DNA from: Caryophanales bacterium
GTDB taxonomy: Bacteria; Bacillota_I; Bacilli_A; RF39; UBA660
Assembly: GCA_016291895.1 (NCBI GenBank)
Contig: JAEEZO010000021.1
Coordinates: 1-52,143, forward strand
Direction: 5' to 3'
Length of the DNA stretch: 52,143 nucleotides
The notes beneath the pieces are model-generated. The model saw nothing but the letters and a program-made list of their open reading frames with translations. It did not search any database and was not told where the DNA came from. Positions 36,730 through 45,057 of the stretch are shown in pieces (position 1 is the stretch's first letter; each line of letters starts with the position of its first letter). The translations under genes were made by a program, and so were the position numbers.

Positions 36730-37521
36730 ATGGGAAAGATAATATCATTAGTTAATCAAAAAGGTGGCGTTGGTAAAACGACAACAAGTATCAATCTTTC
36801 AGCTTCCCTTGCGGAATGTGGAAAGAAAGTTTTATTAGTGGATTTAGATCCTCAAGGAAACGCTACTACTGGTGTAGGTTTTAATAAGGGAGATATTGAA
36901 GCTAGTATTTATGATGTCTTTAATGATACTAAAGAAGCAAAAGACGTTATATTAAAGACAGATTATCGTAATTTACATTTATTACCTTCTACCCTACAAC
37001 TTGCTGGTATTGATATCGAATTAATGGAAAAAGGAAGAGATGATCCATCTTTCCAAAGATCTTATCAATTAAAAGATAAATTATTACCAATAAAAGAATA
37101 TTATGATTATATAATTGTTGATTGTCCTCCATCATTAGGACTAATAACAACTAATGCTTTAGCAGCTAGTGATTCGGTTATTATTCCCGTACAATGTGAG
37201 TTTTTTGCTTTGGAAGGAATTACCCAATTATTAAATGCAATTATGCTAACGCAAAAGAAGTTAAATCCTAATTTAAGACTTGAAGGTGTTTTATTAACAA
37301 TGTTTGATTCTAAAACTAATTTAGGAATTGAAGTTATTGAAGAAATTAGAAGTTACTTTAAAGAAAAAGTATATTCTACAATTGTTCCGAGATTAATTAA
37401 ACTTGCTGAAGCTCCAAGTCATGGAAAACCAATAATTGTTTATGATCCTAAAAGTAAAGGTTCACAAGCATATCTTAATTTAGCAAAGGAAGTGATTGAG
37501 AGAAATGGAAACAACGCCTAG
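36730..37521 (+). CDS. soj: Chromosome-partitioning ATPase Soj/ParA
   Basis: A 263-residue Walker-type ATPase. The deviant Walker A is KGGVGKTTTSIN (about 11-22), the A' motif is LLVDLDPQGNAT and Walker B is YIIVDCPPSLGL. It has no N-terminal HTH, so it is the small Soj type that also controls DnaA in Bacillus. GGAGAA precedes the ATG. It overlaps parB. Confidence 0.96.
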   Translation: MGKIISLVNQKGGVGKTTTSINLSASLAECGKKVLLVDLDPQGNATTGVGFNKGDIEASIYDVFNDTKEAKDVILKTDYRNLHLLPSTLQLAGIDIELMEKGRDDPSFQRSYQLKDKLLPIKEYYDYIIVDCPPSLGLITTNALAASDSVIIPVQCEFFALEGITQLLNAIMLTQKKLNPNLRLEGVLLTMFDSKTNLGIEVIEEIRSYFKEKVYSTIVPRLIKLAEAPSHGKPIIVYDPKSKGSQAYLNLAKEVIERNGNNA

Positions 37522-38401
37522 AAGAAGAGCCCTTGGTAAAGGACTTAATGAATTATTTAGTACAGAAGTATTAGATTTTGATTCTTTAGAAGAAAAAATA
37601 TTAACCGAAACTCCTAAAGAAGAAATAGTTGAATTAAACTTAGATGAGTTAAGAAGCAATCCTTATCAACCACGTGTTGTCTTTGATGAAAAATCATTGG
37701 AAGAATTATGCCAATCAATTAAAGAACATGGTGTATTTCAACCAATTATCGTAAAGAAAAGTATTCATGGATATGAAATAATAGCTGGTGAAAGACGTGT
37801 TAAAGCGTCACGAATGGCTGGATTATCAACAATTCCTGCTATTGTAAGAGAATTTGATGATACTCAAATGATGGAAATAGCTCTTCTTGAAAATTTACAA
37901 AGAGAAGATTTAAATCCTATTGAAGAAGCTAATGCCTATATTAAAATTATGGATGCTAAAGGATTAACTCAAGAAGAATTTTCTAAAATAATTGGAAAAA
38001 GTCAAGCTTATGTTAATAATACAATTGGATTAATAAGATTGCCAAAAGAAGTTAAAGATCTTTTAATTCAAAATAAAATATCAATGACACATGCCAGAAT
38101 TCTTTCAAAGATAAGTGATAAAGATTTAATAGTTTCATTAGCAAATAAAGTTGTTAATGAAGGAATTAGTGTAAGACAACTTGAAGAATTATCCCAAGGA
38201 GCTGATGTTCCAAAGGTTCAAAAAGTACAAAGAAAACTTAATGAAGAGAATCAAGAATATAAATATATTGAAGAAAAACTTTGTGAACACCTAGGAACAA
38301 AAGTAAGAGTTTATAAGAACAAAATGGAAATTAAATATAGTAACATCAATGATTTAAATAGAATTTTAGATATTTTAAAAATAAATAATTTGGAAAAATA
38401 A
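37505..38401 (+). CDS. parB: Chromosome-partitioning protein ParB/Spo0J
   Basis: ParB loads at parS, slides as a CTP clamp and recruits SMC. The 298 residues have an N-terminal RRRALGKGLNELF (Soj-stimulating peptide), the CTPase domain with QPRVVF and AGERRVKASR, an HTH, and a C-terminal dimerisation domain. In the HTH, GKSQAYVNNTIGLIRL...SMTHARIL has Q, T, R and T at the four positions known to separate ParB (R, T, A, G) from Noc (Q, K, R, K), so it is a mixed pattern. A TTG at 37496 is a plausible alternative start, being better spaced from AAGGAAG. Confidence 0.94.
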   Translation: METTPRRRALGKGLNELFSTEVLDFDSLEEKILTETPKEEIVELNLDELRSNPYQPRVVFDEKSLEELCQSIKEHGVFQPIIVKKSIHGYEIIAGERRVKASRMAGLSTIPAIVREFDDTQMMEIALLENLQREDLNPIEEANAYIKIMDAKGLTQEEFSKIIGKSQAYVNNTIGLIRLPKEVKDLLIQNKISMTHARILSKISDKDLIVSLANKVVNEGISVRQLEELSQGADVPKVQKVQRKLNEENQEYKYIEEKLCEHLGTKVRVYKNKMEIKYSNINDLNRILDILKINNLEK

Positions 38402-38425
38402 AGATATCTTTATTTTTCCTTTTTT
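38392..38425 (+). terminator. soj-parB terminator
   Basis: A nearly continuous 28-nt palindrome from GGAAAAATAAAG to its complement, followed by TTTTTT; it contains the parB stop codon. Confidence 0.8.
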
Positions 38426-38479
38426 CTTTTGTTAAAAGTTGATATAATTGTAATGACGAATGATTATTAGGAGAATAAA

Positions 38480-38674
38480 ATGAATAATAAAGAATATAAT
38501 ATAGGTTCTAGATTAGTATTAAAAAAAGGACATCCTTGTGGTGAAAACTTATGGGAAGTTGTTAAACTAGGAGCTGATATTAGGCTTAAATGTACTAAAT
38601 GTGGAAGAATAGTTATTCTTCCTAGAATAGAATTAAATAAAAAAATAAAGAAAGTTATTGAGAAGGAGAATTAA
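38480..38674 (+). CDS. DUF951 family small protein (YyzM-like)
   Basis: A 64-residue protein matching DUF951: a VLKKGHPCGENLWEVVKLGAD start and a zinc-ribbon-like CTKCGR. In Bacillus the homologue yyzM also lies between spo0J and ychF. The cysteines (one in HPCG, two in CTKC) may bind metal or nucleic acid; no function is established. AGGAG precedes the ATG. Confidence 0.9.
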   Translation: MNNKEYNIGSRLVLKKGHPCGENLWEVVKLGADIRLKCTKCGRIVILPRIELNKKIKKVIEKEN

Positions 38675-38675
38675 A

Positions 38676-40262
38676 ATGAAAAAAGTTAGATTAAAGAAAT
38701 TTTATCTTCATCCAGTAACTACATATTTATTATTAATTATACTAGTGTTTCTTGTAAGTTTTATATTGCATGTAACTAAATTACAAACAACATATAATAT
38801 AATTAATATTAATACTTTAAAAGTTGAACAAATAACAAGTGAAGTTTCTAATTTACTTAGTTTTAATGAGATAAAAAATATTGTTAGTAATACGACAAAA
38901 AACTTTGTTAGTTTTGCCCCACTCTGTATGTATTTAGTTGCTGCTATTGGTATTGCAGTATGTGAATCTAGTGGATTCTTGGATATGTTATTTAAAAGAG
39001 TATTTTCTAAAATACCAAATAAATGGGTTACTTTTTTGATAATATTAATATCTACGATTTCATCAATTATTAATGAAGTTGGTTTTGTATTATTAATTCC
39101 AATTGCTGCCTTAATCTTTAAATCGAAGAAAAGAAATCCAATGGCAGGTGTTGTGGCAGCCTTTGCAGGAACATCTTTTGGCTATGGAACAACGATTTTC
39201 TTTGGTTCAATTGATGCTTTAATGATTCCATATACTAGAATAGCTTCAAGAATCATTGATCCATCATTCTATGTTAATATGTCTTCTAACCTATTCATTA
39301 TGATTATTTCGACAATTGTTTTATCAATTGTTGGAACTATTATTATGGAAAGAAGAATTATTCCTAATTTAGGTGGTTATAAAGAAAAGAAAGATGAAAC
39401 AATAGATGATATTGAAGTAATCGAAGAAAAAGAAGTTATTGAACAAGAAGCTTTAAGTAATGATTTTAAAGAAAAAAGAGGCTTTAAGTGGGCTTCTATT
39501 GCGGGTATTATTTTAGTTGTTTTCTTTATATATTGCCTAATACCTAACCTACCATTATCTGGTATGCTTCTTGATATGACTAAAAATACTTACTTGGAAC
39601 AAGTCTTTGGAGATAGTTCATATTTCCAAGATGGATTTACTTTCCTAGTATCAATATTATTCTTAATAATTGGTTTAGTATATGGTATTGGTTCTCATAA
39701 GTTTAAGAGTGATAAAGATGTTATTAATGCAACTAATGATTCCTTAAAGAATATTGGTTACATGGTTGGACTTTTCTTTGTAGCATCACAATTTGTTGCC
39801 ATTTTTAGATATAGTAATATTGGTAATGTTTTAACAGGTATTTTATCTAATTTATTAGGTGGTTTCTCATTTGGTGGTATACCATTCTTAATAATTAGTT
39901 GTTTGATCTTTATTATAAGTGATTTCTTTGTTACAGGTATTCAAGCTAAATGGGCGGTTTTTGCTCCAGTAGTAATCCCTACTCTAATGCAGACTAATAT
40001 TGCTCCTGCTTTTGTTCAATTTGTAATGAGAGCTTGTGATTCTATAATGAATGGTATTAGCCCATTATATGCATATTTTGTTATTTATGTAGGATATATG
40101 AATATTTATAATAATAAGCCAAATAAACCTGTTACAATTGGAGAATGTATTAGAATAATTTTCCCTTATTTCTTAATTATTACAGCTACTTGGTTGCTAC
40201 TTTTAATTGGTTGGTATATAATAGGCTTGCCTATTGGACCTGGGGTTTACCCTACAATATAA
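38676..40262 (+). CDS. AbgT-family transporter
   Basis: A 528-residue integral membrane protein with roughly ten to twelve hydrophobic segments. Motifs agree with the AbgT family (p-aminobenzoyl-glutamate importers and sulfonamide exporters): an ESSGFLDMLF segment, NEVGFVLLIPIAALIF followed by NPMAGVVAAFAGTSFG, and the C-terminal KWAVFAPVVIPTLM with ACDSIMNGISPLYAYF. A cytoplasmic acidic loop occurs at about 240-268. The ATG begins 1 nt after the DUF951 stop, behind AGAAGGAGAA. The substrate is not evident. Confidence 0.85.
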   Translation: MKKVRLKKFYLHPVTTYLLLIILVFLVSFILHVTKLQTTYNIININTLKVEQITSEVSNLLSFNEIKNIVSNTTKNFVSFAPLCMYLVAAIGIAVCESSGFLDMLFKRVFSKIPNKWVTFLIILISTISSIINEVGFVLLIPIAALIFKSKKRNPMAGVVAAFAGTSFGYGTTIFFGSIDALMIPYTRIASRIIDPSFYVNMSSNLFIMIISTIVLSIVGTIIMERRIIPNLGGYKEKKDETIDDIEVIEEKEVIEQEALSNDFKEKRGFKWASIAGIILVVFFIYCLIPNLPLSGMLLDMTKNTYLEQVFGDSSYFQDGFTFLVSILFLIIGLVYGIGSHKFKSDKDVINATNDSLKNIGYMVGLFFVASQFVAIFRYSNIGNVLTGILSNLLGGFSFGGIPFLIISCLIFIISDFFVTGIQAKWAVFAPVVIPTLMQTNIAPAFVQFVMRACDSIMNGISPLYAYFVIYVGYMNIYNNKPNKPVTIGECIRIIFPYFLIITATWLLLLIGWYIIGLPIGPGVYPTI

Positions 40263-40275
40263 TTAAGGAGGTTTT

Positions 40276-41373
40276 ATGAGTTTAAAAGCTGGTATTGTTG
40301 GCTTACCTAATGTTGGTAAATCAACATTGTTTAATGCCATTACAAAACAAAATATTTTAGCTGCAAATTATCCTTTTGCAACGATTGATCCAAATGTTGG
40401 AATAGTAAATGTTCCCGATAAAAGAATCGATGTATTAAATGAAATGTATAGTCCTGAAAGACTAATTCCTACATCTTTTGAATTTACTGATATCGCTGGT
40501 CTTGTTAAGGGAGCTAGTAAAGGTGAAGGACTTGGTAATAAATTCTTATCACATATTCGTGAAACAGATGCAATATGTGAAGTTGTTAGATGTTTTGATA
40601 ATCCCGATATTATTCACGTAGAAGGAGCTTGTGACCCAATTCGTGATATTGAGATTATTAATTTAGAGTTATCTATTGCAGATCTTGAAACAATTAACAA
40701 TCGCTTAGATAAAGTTAAAAAGAAAGCTATTATGTCAAAAGATAAAGATGGTATTCTTGAAGTTGAAATTCTTGAAAAAGCAAAGAATGCACTTGAAAAG
40801 AATATTCCTCTTCGTATGGTTGAGTTTACTGATGAAGAAAAACAAATTATCAAACCTTTTTGCTTTCTTACAATTAAACCTATTATTTATTTAGCAAATG
40901 TATCTGAAGATAATTACAATGATGAAAATCCTTATTTTAATCAAGTATATGACTATGCTATTAAAGAAGGTAGTAAAGCTATTAAAATATCTGCTAAATT
41001 AGAATGTGATTTAGTAGATTATACTGATGAAGAAAAACAAGAAATGTTTGATATGCTAGGTATTGAAAAATCTGGTCTTGATGAATTAATTCAAGTAACA
41101 TATGAAATATTAGGCCTTCGTACTTTCTTTACTGTTGGTAAAGATGAAGTAAGAGCTTGGACTTTTAAAAATGGTATGAACGCTAAAGAATGCGCAGGAG
41201 TTATCCACAGTGACTTTGAAAAAGGGTTTATTCGAGCTGAAGTAATTAGTTATGATGATTTAATAGAATGTGGATCGGAAACAAAAGTTAAAGAAGCTGG
41301 CAAATTTCGTCTTGAAGGAAAAGATTATATAATGCAAGATGGAGATATATGTCACTTTAGATTTAATGTATAA
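40276..41373 (+). CDS. ychF: Ribosome-binding ATPase YchF
   Basis: An Obg-related P-loop protein that prefers ATP. The 365 residues begin MSLKAGIVGLPNVGKSTLFN, with DIAGLVKGASKGEGLGNKFL (G3 region), a coiled coil, and a C-terminal TGS domain (FFTVGKDEVRAWTF...CAGVIHSDFEKGFI). It follows the AbgT gene by 13 nt. Confidence 0.97.
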   Translation: MSLKAGIVGLPNVGKSTLFNAITKQNILAANYPFATIDPNVGIVNVPDKRIDVLNEMYSPERLIPTSFEFTDIAGLVKGASKGEGLGNKFLSHIRETDAICEVVRCFDNPDIIHVEGACDPIRDIEIINLELSIADLETINNRLDKVKKKAIMSKDKDGILEVEILEKAKNALEKNIPLRMVEFTDEEKQIIKPFCFLTIKPIIYLANVSEDNYNDENPYFNQVYDYAIKEGSKAIKISAKLECDLVDYTDEEKQEMFDMLGIEKSGLDELIQVTYEILGLRTFFTVGKDEVRAWTFKNGMNAKECAGVIHSDFEKGFIRAEVISYDDLIECGSETKVKEAGKFRLEGKDYIMQDGDICHFRFNV

Positions 41374-41397
41374 AACACTATAATAGTGTTTTTTTTT
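41374..41397 (+). terminator. ychF terminator
   Basis: Stem AACACT/AGTGTT with an ATAAT loop and a run of eight or more T. Confidence 0.8.
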
Positions 41398-41511
41398 GTA
41401 AAGTAACAAAAATAAAATGACTAGATTATTGAATTAAAGAATTAAACTATTGTAGAATGAAATTGATAAGGTAATATGATTATATTATTATTTATGGAGG
41501 AATAAAAAAAT

Positions 41512-42138
41512 ATGATTACAGGATTTAATCCAAGTGTAGCAGCAAAAAACATTCGTGATTTTGCTGATCAAGTTGAAGCAGCATATGATCAACTTCAACT
41601 AGCTATAGGTGATTTATCTGATGGACTATCTATAAATTGGGGATCACCTAAAGCTGTAGAATTTAAAACTAAAATTAAACCATTATTTGATGATCTATTT
41701 CAAACAATGAATGATAAAAGTGTAGAGATTCAACACGGAGCATATTCAGCTTATAATATTGCTGCATCTAGTAATGGTGAAGCAACTATTGCAGATGAAA
41801 CTAGAGGTTTCTTTGATGCAACATCATTTATGGAACTTTTTGATAACATTGGTGGAAAAGTTGGAATGAATATTAATGTAGTTAGAAATACCCTTCTACC
41901 AAACTTTGAACTAGCAATGAAATCAGGAGCTGATATGCTTGATGCAGTTACTAATAGTATCGCTTTATACGATGCTGGAGATAACCAACAAAGAGCATAT
42001 TCTACAGGAATTAGTAACATGAAAGAAGCTGTATTAGCAATTCTTGAAAGTGCATCAAGATTACTAAGAGAAGCTTTAGAGACAGAAGCAGACGTTATTT
42101 TCCAAAGTGCTCAAAATGCTGCATCAGTTTTAGGTTAG
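41512..42138 (+). CDS. WXG100-like duplicated helical protein A
   Basis: A 208-residue acidic, helical protein without a signal peptide. The first half looks like an ESAT-6/WXG100 hairpin: a helix (about 8-34), a turn INWGSPKAVEF (about 41-51), and a second helix. The second half repeats a helical hairpin and has ALYDAGDNQQRAYSTGISNMKEAV, matched in the next gene by AFYDPDGAQVQAFNAGVEAL. WXG100 proteins are about 100 residues and leave by type VII secretion, so this looks like two such units fused. The YDAGD segment fits YxxxD, but this is weak evidence. Strong ribosome binding site (TGGAGGAA). No ESX ATPase lies in the window. Confidence 0.6.
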   Translation: MITGFNPSVAAKNIRDFADQVEAAYDQLQLAIGDLSDGLSINWGSPKAVEFKTKIKPLFDDLFQTMNDKSVEIQHGAYSAYNIAASSNGEATIADETRGFFDATSFMELFDNIGGKVGMNINVVRNTLLPNFELAMKSGADMLDAVTNSIALYDAGDNQQRAYSTGISNMKEAVLAILESASRLLREALETEADVIFQSAQNAASVLG

Positions 42139-42163
42139 GAAGAAAGTTAGGAGGAAATAGAAT

Positions 42164-42853
42164 ATGGACGAATTTACTGGATATCATCCATTAGTTGCGA
42201 AACAACTAATAAAAGAATTTAAAGCAAAGGGAGATGAAATTTATAATAAAGTTGCAGCTGCTAATCAAAAAGTAATGAATAGTTTAGCAGACAACTGGTT
42301 TTCTCAAAACGCTATAAATTTTGGAACTGAAGAAAAACCATCATTATACGAAGCACAAGCAGAAGTTGAAGTATTATTTAAAAATACAATTTATCGTTGT
42401 GTTACTGCATATAATTTAGTAGCAGCAGCACATGATGCTGATGCTTTAGTTGATGATGAATATCCTTCTGAAGAAACAACTGTTGAAAATTATGCACCTC
42501 ATGGTACTAATGATGTCTTTAATGACTTTAAAAGTATTGGTACAAAAGATGGAAAAGTCTATACAGGTATGGATACTAAATTAGTTCCTCAATTATTAAC
42601 GGAATATTCTGAACAAATAAAATCAATTATTCTAAATGATATGGAATCTATTCCAATGAATATTGCTTTTTATGACCCAGATGGAGCCCAAGTTCAAGCA
42701 TTTAATGCTGGAGTAGAAGCTTTAAAAGCAACATTAACTGCAAAGATTGACGAAGTATCTAATAAATTAGATGAACACGCTTCTCAAGAACAAGAAATGG
42801 TTGAAGTTGGTGCTGAACAAGCTGCAGAAGCTATGGGTGGCGGAACAGAATAA
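42164..42853 (+). CDS. WXG100-like duplicated helical protein B
   Basis: A 229-residue paralogue of the preceding gene, 25 nt downstream behind GGAGGAAAT. The turn reads DNWFSQNAINF, which with INWGSPKAVEF defines a shared NWxSxxAxxF pattern; the second half has AFYDPDGAQVQAFNAGVEAL. It ends in an acidic Gly-rich tail (AEAMGGGTE). Acidic, helical and without a signal peptide, it is a candidate heterodimer partner and secreted effector or chaperone. The function is unknown. Confidence 0.6.
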   Translation: MDEFTGYHPLVAKQLIKEFKAKGDEIYNKVAAANQKVMNSLADNWFSQNAINFGTEEKPSLYEAQAEVEVLFKNTIYRCVTAYNLVAAAHDADALVDDEYPSEETTVENYAPHGTNDVFNDFKSIGTKDGKVYTGMDTKLVPQLLTEYSEQIKSIILNDMESIPMNIAFYDPDGAQVQAFNAGVEALKATLTAKIDEVSNKLDEHASQEQEMVEVGAEQAAEAMGGGTE

Positions 42854-42870
42854 TAGTAAAAAAGATAATA

Positions 42871-42903
42871 AAAAAATTCATATTATTAAATATGAATTTT
42901 TTT
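42871..42903. terminator. Bidirectional terminator between convergent genes
   Basis: Stem AAAATTCATA/TATGAATTTT with A-run and T-run on the two sides, between the WXG-like pair and the convergent radical-SAM gene. Confidence 0.8.
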
Positions 42904-43828
42904 ATGCCTTAATTCCTTGATATGAATTACGTCTTACTAATTCTTTATCTATTTCATTTAGAACACAGAATTTTTTTAATAACCATTTAGGTTCTATTAA
43001 TTCTTCTTTTTTAGGATCACCAGTAATTCTATTTATTACAATTTCAGGACGTAATAATTCTAATTGATCACAAACAATATTAACATACTCTTCTCTCGTT
43101 AATACATGAAAATGTTCTTTATTATATAATTCTTCTAGTTTTGTATTCTTTATAATATGCAGCATATGTATTTTAACCCCTTGAATATCAAGAGAATTAA
43201 TATATTTGATGGTATTAATCATATCTTCTTTTGTTTCATAAGGAAGACCATTTATGATATGAATGATAACGTTAATTCCCCTACTCCTTAGTTTTTTTAC
43301 CATCAAATCAAATTCTTCTAGTGTTTCTCCCCTATTTATTAGTTCGTTTGTTTTTTTATTAATTGTTTGAAGACCTAATTCAATATTTAAAAAGGTCTTT
43401 TTACTTAACTCTTCTAAATAATTAAGACATTCTTCCGTAATAGCGTCACTTCTTGTAGCAATATTTAGCCCTACTACATTGGGTATTTTTAAAGCCTCCT
43501 CATACTTTTTCTTTAATGTTTCAACATCTGCATAAGTATTAGTATTAGCTTGAAAATAAGCAATATACTTTGTATTTTCCCATTTATTATCCATTATTTC
43601 TTTTATTTCATAAAATTGTTCTGTTATTGATTTGTTAAGGCTTCCTGCAAAATCTCCACTACCTAAGGTTGAACAGTAAATACATCCCCCTACTCCCTTA
43701 GTTCCATCTTTATTAGGACAAGTAAATCCTCCATTAAGGCTTATCTTTGCAATTTTACAATTAAATCGATTTTTATAATAATAATCCAATGTATGGTATC
43801 TTTTATTAGTATTTGAATATTTAAACAT
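42902..43828 (-). CDS. Radical SAM protein, YhcC/YtqA (TIGR01212) family
   Basis: A 308-residue radical-SAM enzyme. Conserved cysteines lie in GGFTCPNKDG and GVGGCIYC, the group's CPNxDG...GGCxYC arrangement. NIATRSDAI, ELGLQTINKKTN and HIINGLPYET complete the barrel core. The reaction is not known for the family. It is the only gene on the right arm read toward the origin. A -10 TATAAT (43847-43852 complement) lies before its ATG. Confidence 0.92.
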   Translation of the reverse strand: MFKYSNTNKRYHTLDYYYKNRFNCKIAKISLNGGFTCPNKDGTKGVGGCIYCSTLGSGDFAGSLNKSITEQFYEIKEIMDNKWENTKYIAYFQANTNTYADVETLKKKYEEALKIPNVVGLNIATRSDAITEECLNYLEELSKKTFLNIELGLQTINKKTNELINRGETLEEFDLMVKKLRSRGINVIIHIINGLPYETKEDMINTIKYINSLDIQGVKIHMLHIIKNTKLEELYNKEHFHVLTREEYVNIVCDQLELLRPEIVINRITGDPKKEELIEPKWLLKKFCVLNEIDKELVRRNSYQGIKA

Positions 43829-43926
43829 ACTTCCCCTCTTCTATCGATTATACACTAAAATAAATATTTCTACTTATTTTTTAATCAATTATCTTTTTTT
43901 ATGTTATAATATGATAGAGGTACTAT

Positions 43927-45045
43927 ATGAAAAAATATCGCCTAAAAAAGAAGAATACAGCTATTACCGTTTTCATATTACTATTGATAATAATAACAAT
44001 TATTAACCCTTTTGAAAGAAAGGCAAAATCAGATTTAATGAATTTGAATTATCAAGAAGCAACAGTTGATTTTATTATCGATAACGGCTTAAAAAGTGAA
44101 ACTTTAAAGCATGAATATAGTGAATTTGTTGATAAGAGAATTTTAGATAAATCTTTTAAAAAAGAAAATTATTCAATATATTTAGATCTTGATTATTATG
44201 AAAAAAGTAATTCTGTTGATTTAGTTAATAAACTAATAGAAAAGAAGTATAGTACTGAAGAAATTAACCTAATATTAAAAAGTGGTAATAATAATACGAT
44301 TGCTGAATTTGTTAAAAACAATAAGTATGAAAAGTTATCTGATTACCTAAAATATGATTATGCCAAACTAAGTTTAATTGATAGATACATCGAATATAAA
44401 GCTTCTAATGTGTGTACTTACAAAGATGCGATTATCTATGTAAATATTGGATTAGATAATGAAGCTTATGAAAATTATAGAGAAGTTGATAAATTTTCGT
44501 TATCAATGATTGTTAATAAACATAATAAATTATCAGAATCTTTTATACCAGATAATTTAGTTGATATACCACAAAGTTTAATAATAGGTAATGGAAAAGA
44601 GCAAGCTAACAAAGTAATGCTTGAAGCTTTTAGTAAAATGGCTACGGATCTTATCAATGAAACAACTAAGAAGATTTATGCTAGTAATGCATATAGATCT
44701 TATGAAGATCAAGAAAAAATATACAATAAACTTCTTAAAGAAAAAGGTGAGAGCTATGTTAATAATTCTGTTTCTAAACCTGGTTTTTCGGAGCATCAAA
44801 CAGGATTAGTATTAAACATAGATGTAGTAGGGGATTACAGTAAATCTGTAGAAAAAGAATGGTTGAAGAATAATGCACACAAATATGGCTTTATTCTTAG
44901 ATATCCTGATAAAAAAGAAGATATAACGGGATATAAAGGAATAACTAAACAATATCGTTATGTTGGTGTTGAAATAGCAACATACATTGTTAAGAATAAT
45001 ATTACTTTTGAAGAATATTATGCCATGTTTTTAGATAAAGAATAG
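43927..45045 (+). CDS. VanY-type D,D-carboxypeptidase homologue without catalytic residues
   Basis: A 372-residue protein with an N-terminal membrane segment (about 11-27), a helical central region, and a C-terminal VanY/YodJ domain (about 220-370) with NAYRSYEDQEKIYN, PGFSEHQTG, EWLKNNAHKYGFILRYPDKK and ITGY...YRYVG. The family binds zinc by SxHxxG...D...H and uses Glu in EPWH. Here SEHQTGLVLNI has Asn for Asp, and EPWHYRYVG reads ITKQYRYVG, losing both Glu and His. Cleavage of D-Ala-D-Ala is therefore unlikely; a binding or scaffolding role is possible. It heads a five-gene operon. An extended -10 (TGTTATAAT) lies at 43902-43910. Confidence 0.88.
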   Translation: MKKYRLKKKNTAITVFILLLIIITIINPFERKAKSDLMNLNYQEATVDFIIDNGLKSETLKHEYSEFVDKRILDKSFKKENYSIYLDLDYYEKSNSVDLVNKLIEKKYSTEEINLILKSGNNNTIAEFVKNNKYEKLSDYLKYDYAKLSLIDRYIEYKASNVCTYKDAIIYVNIGLDNEAYENYREVDKFSLSMIVNKHNKLSESFIPDNLVDIPQSLIIGNGKEQANKVMLEAFSKMATDLINETTKKIYASNAYRSYEDQEKIYNKLLKEKGESYVNNSVSKPGFSEHQTGLVLNIDVVGDYSKSVEKEWLKNNAHKYGFILRYPDKKEDITGYKGITKQYRYVGVEIATYIVKNNITFEEYYAMFLDKE

Positions 45046-45057
45046 GAGAGGGAATAT

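Noticed and set aside
41463..41491. TTGATA-17-TATTAT as promoter of the WXG-like pair
   Set aside because: Its start point would fall on the ribosome binding site at 41496-41500. Some promoter is likely in this gap, but I cannot choose among several weak matches.
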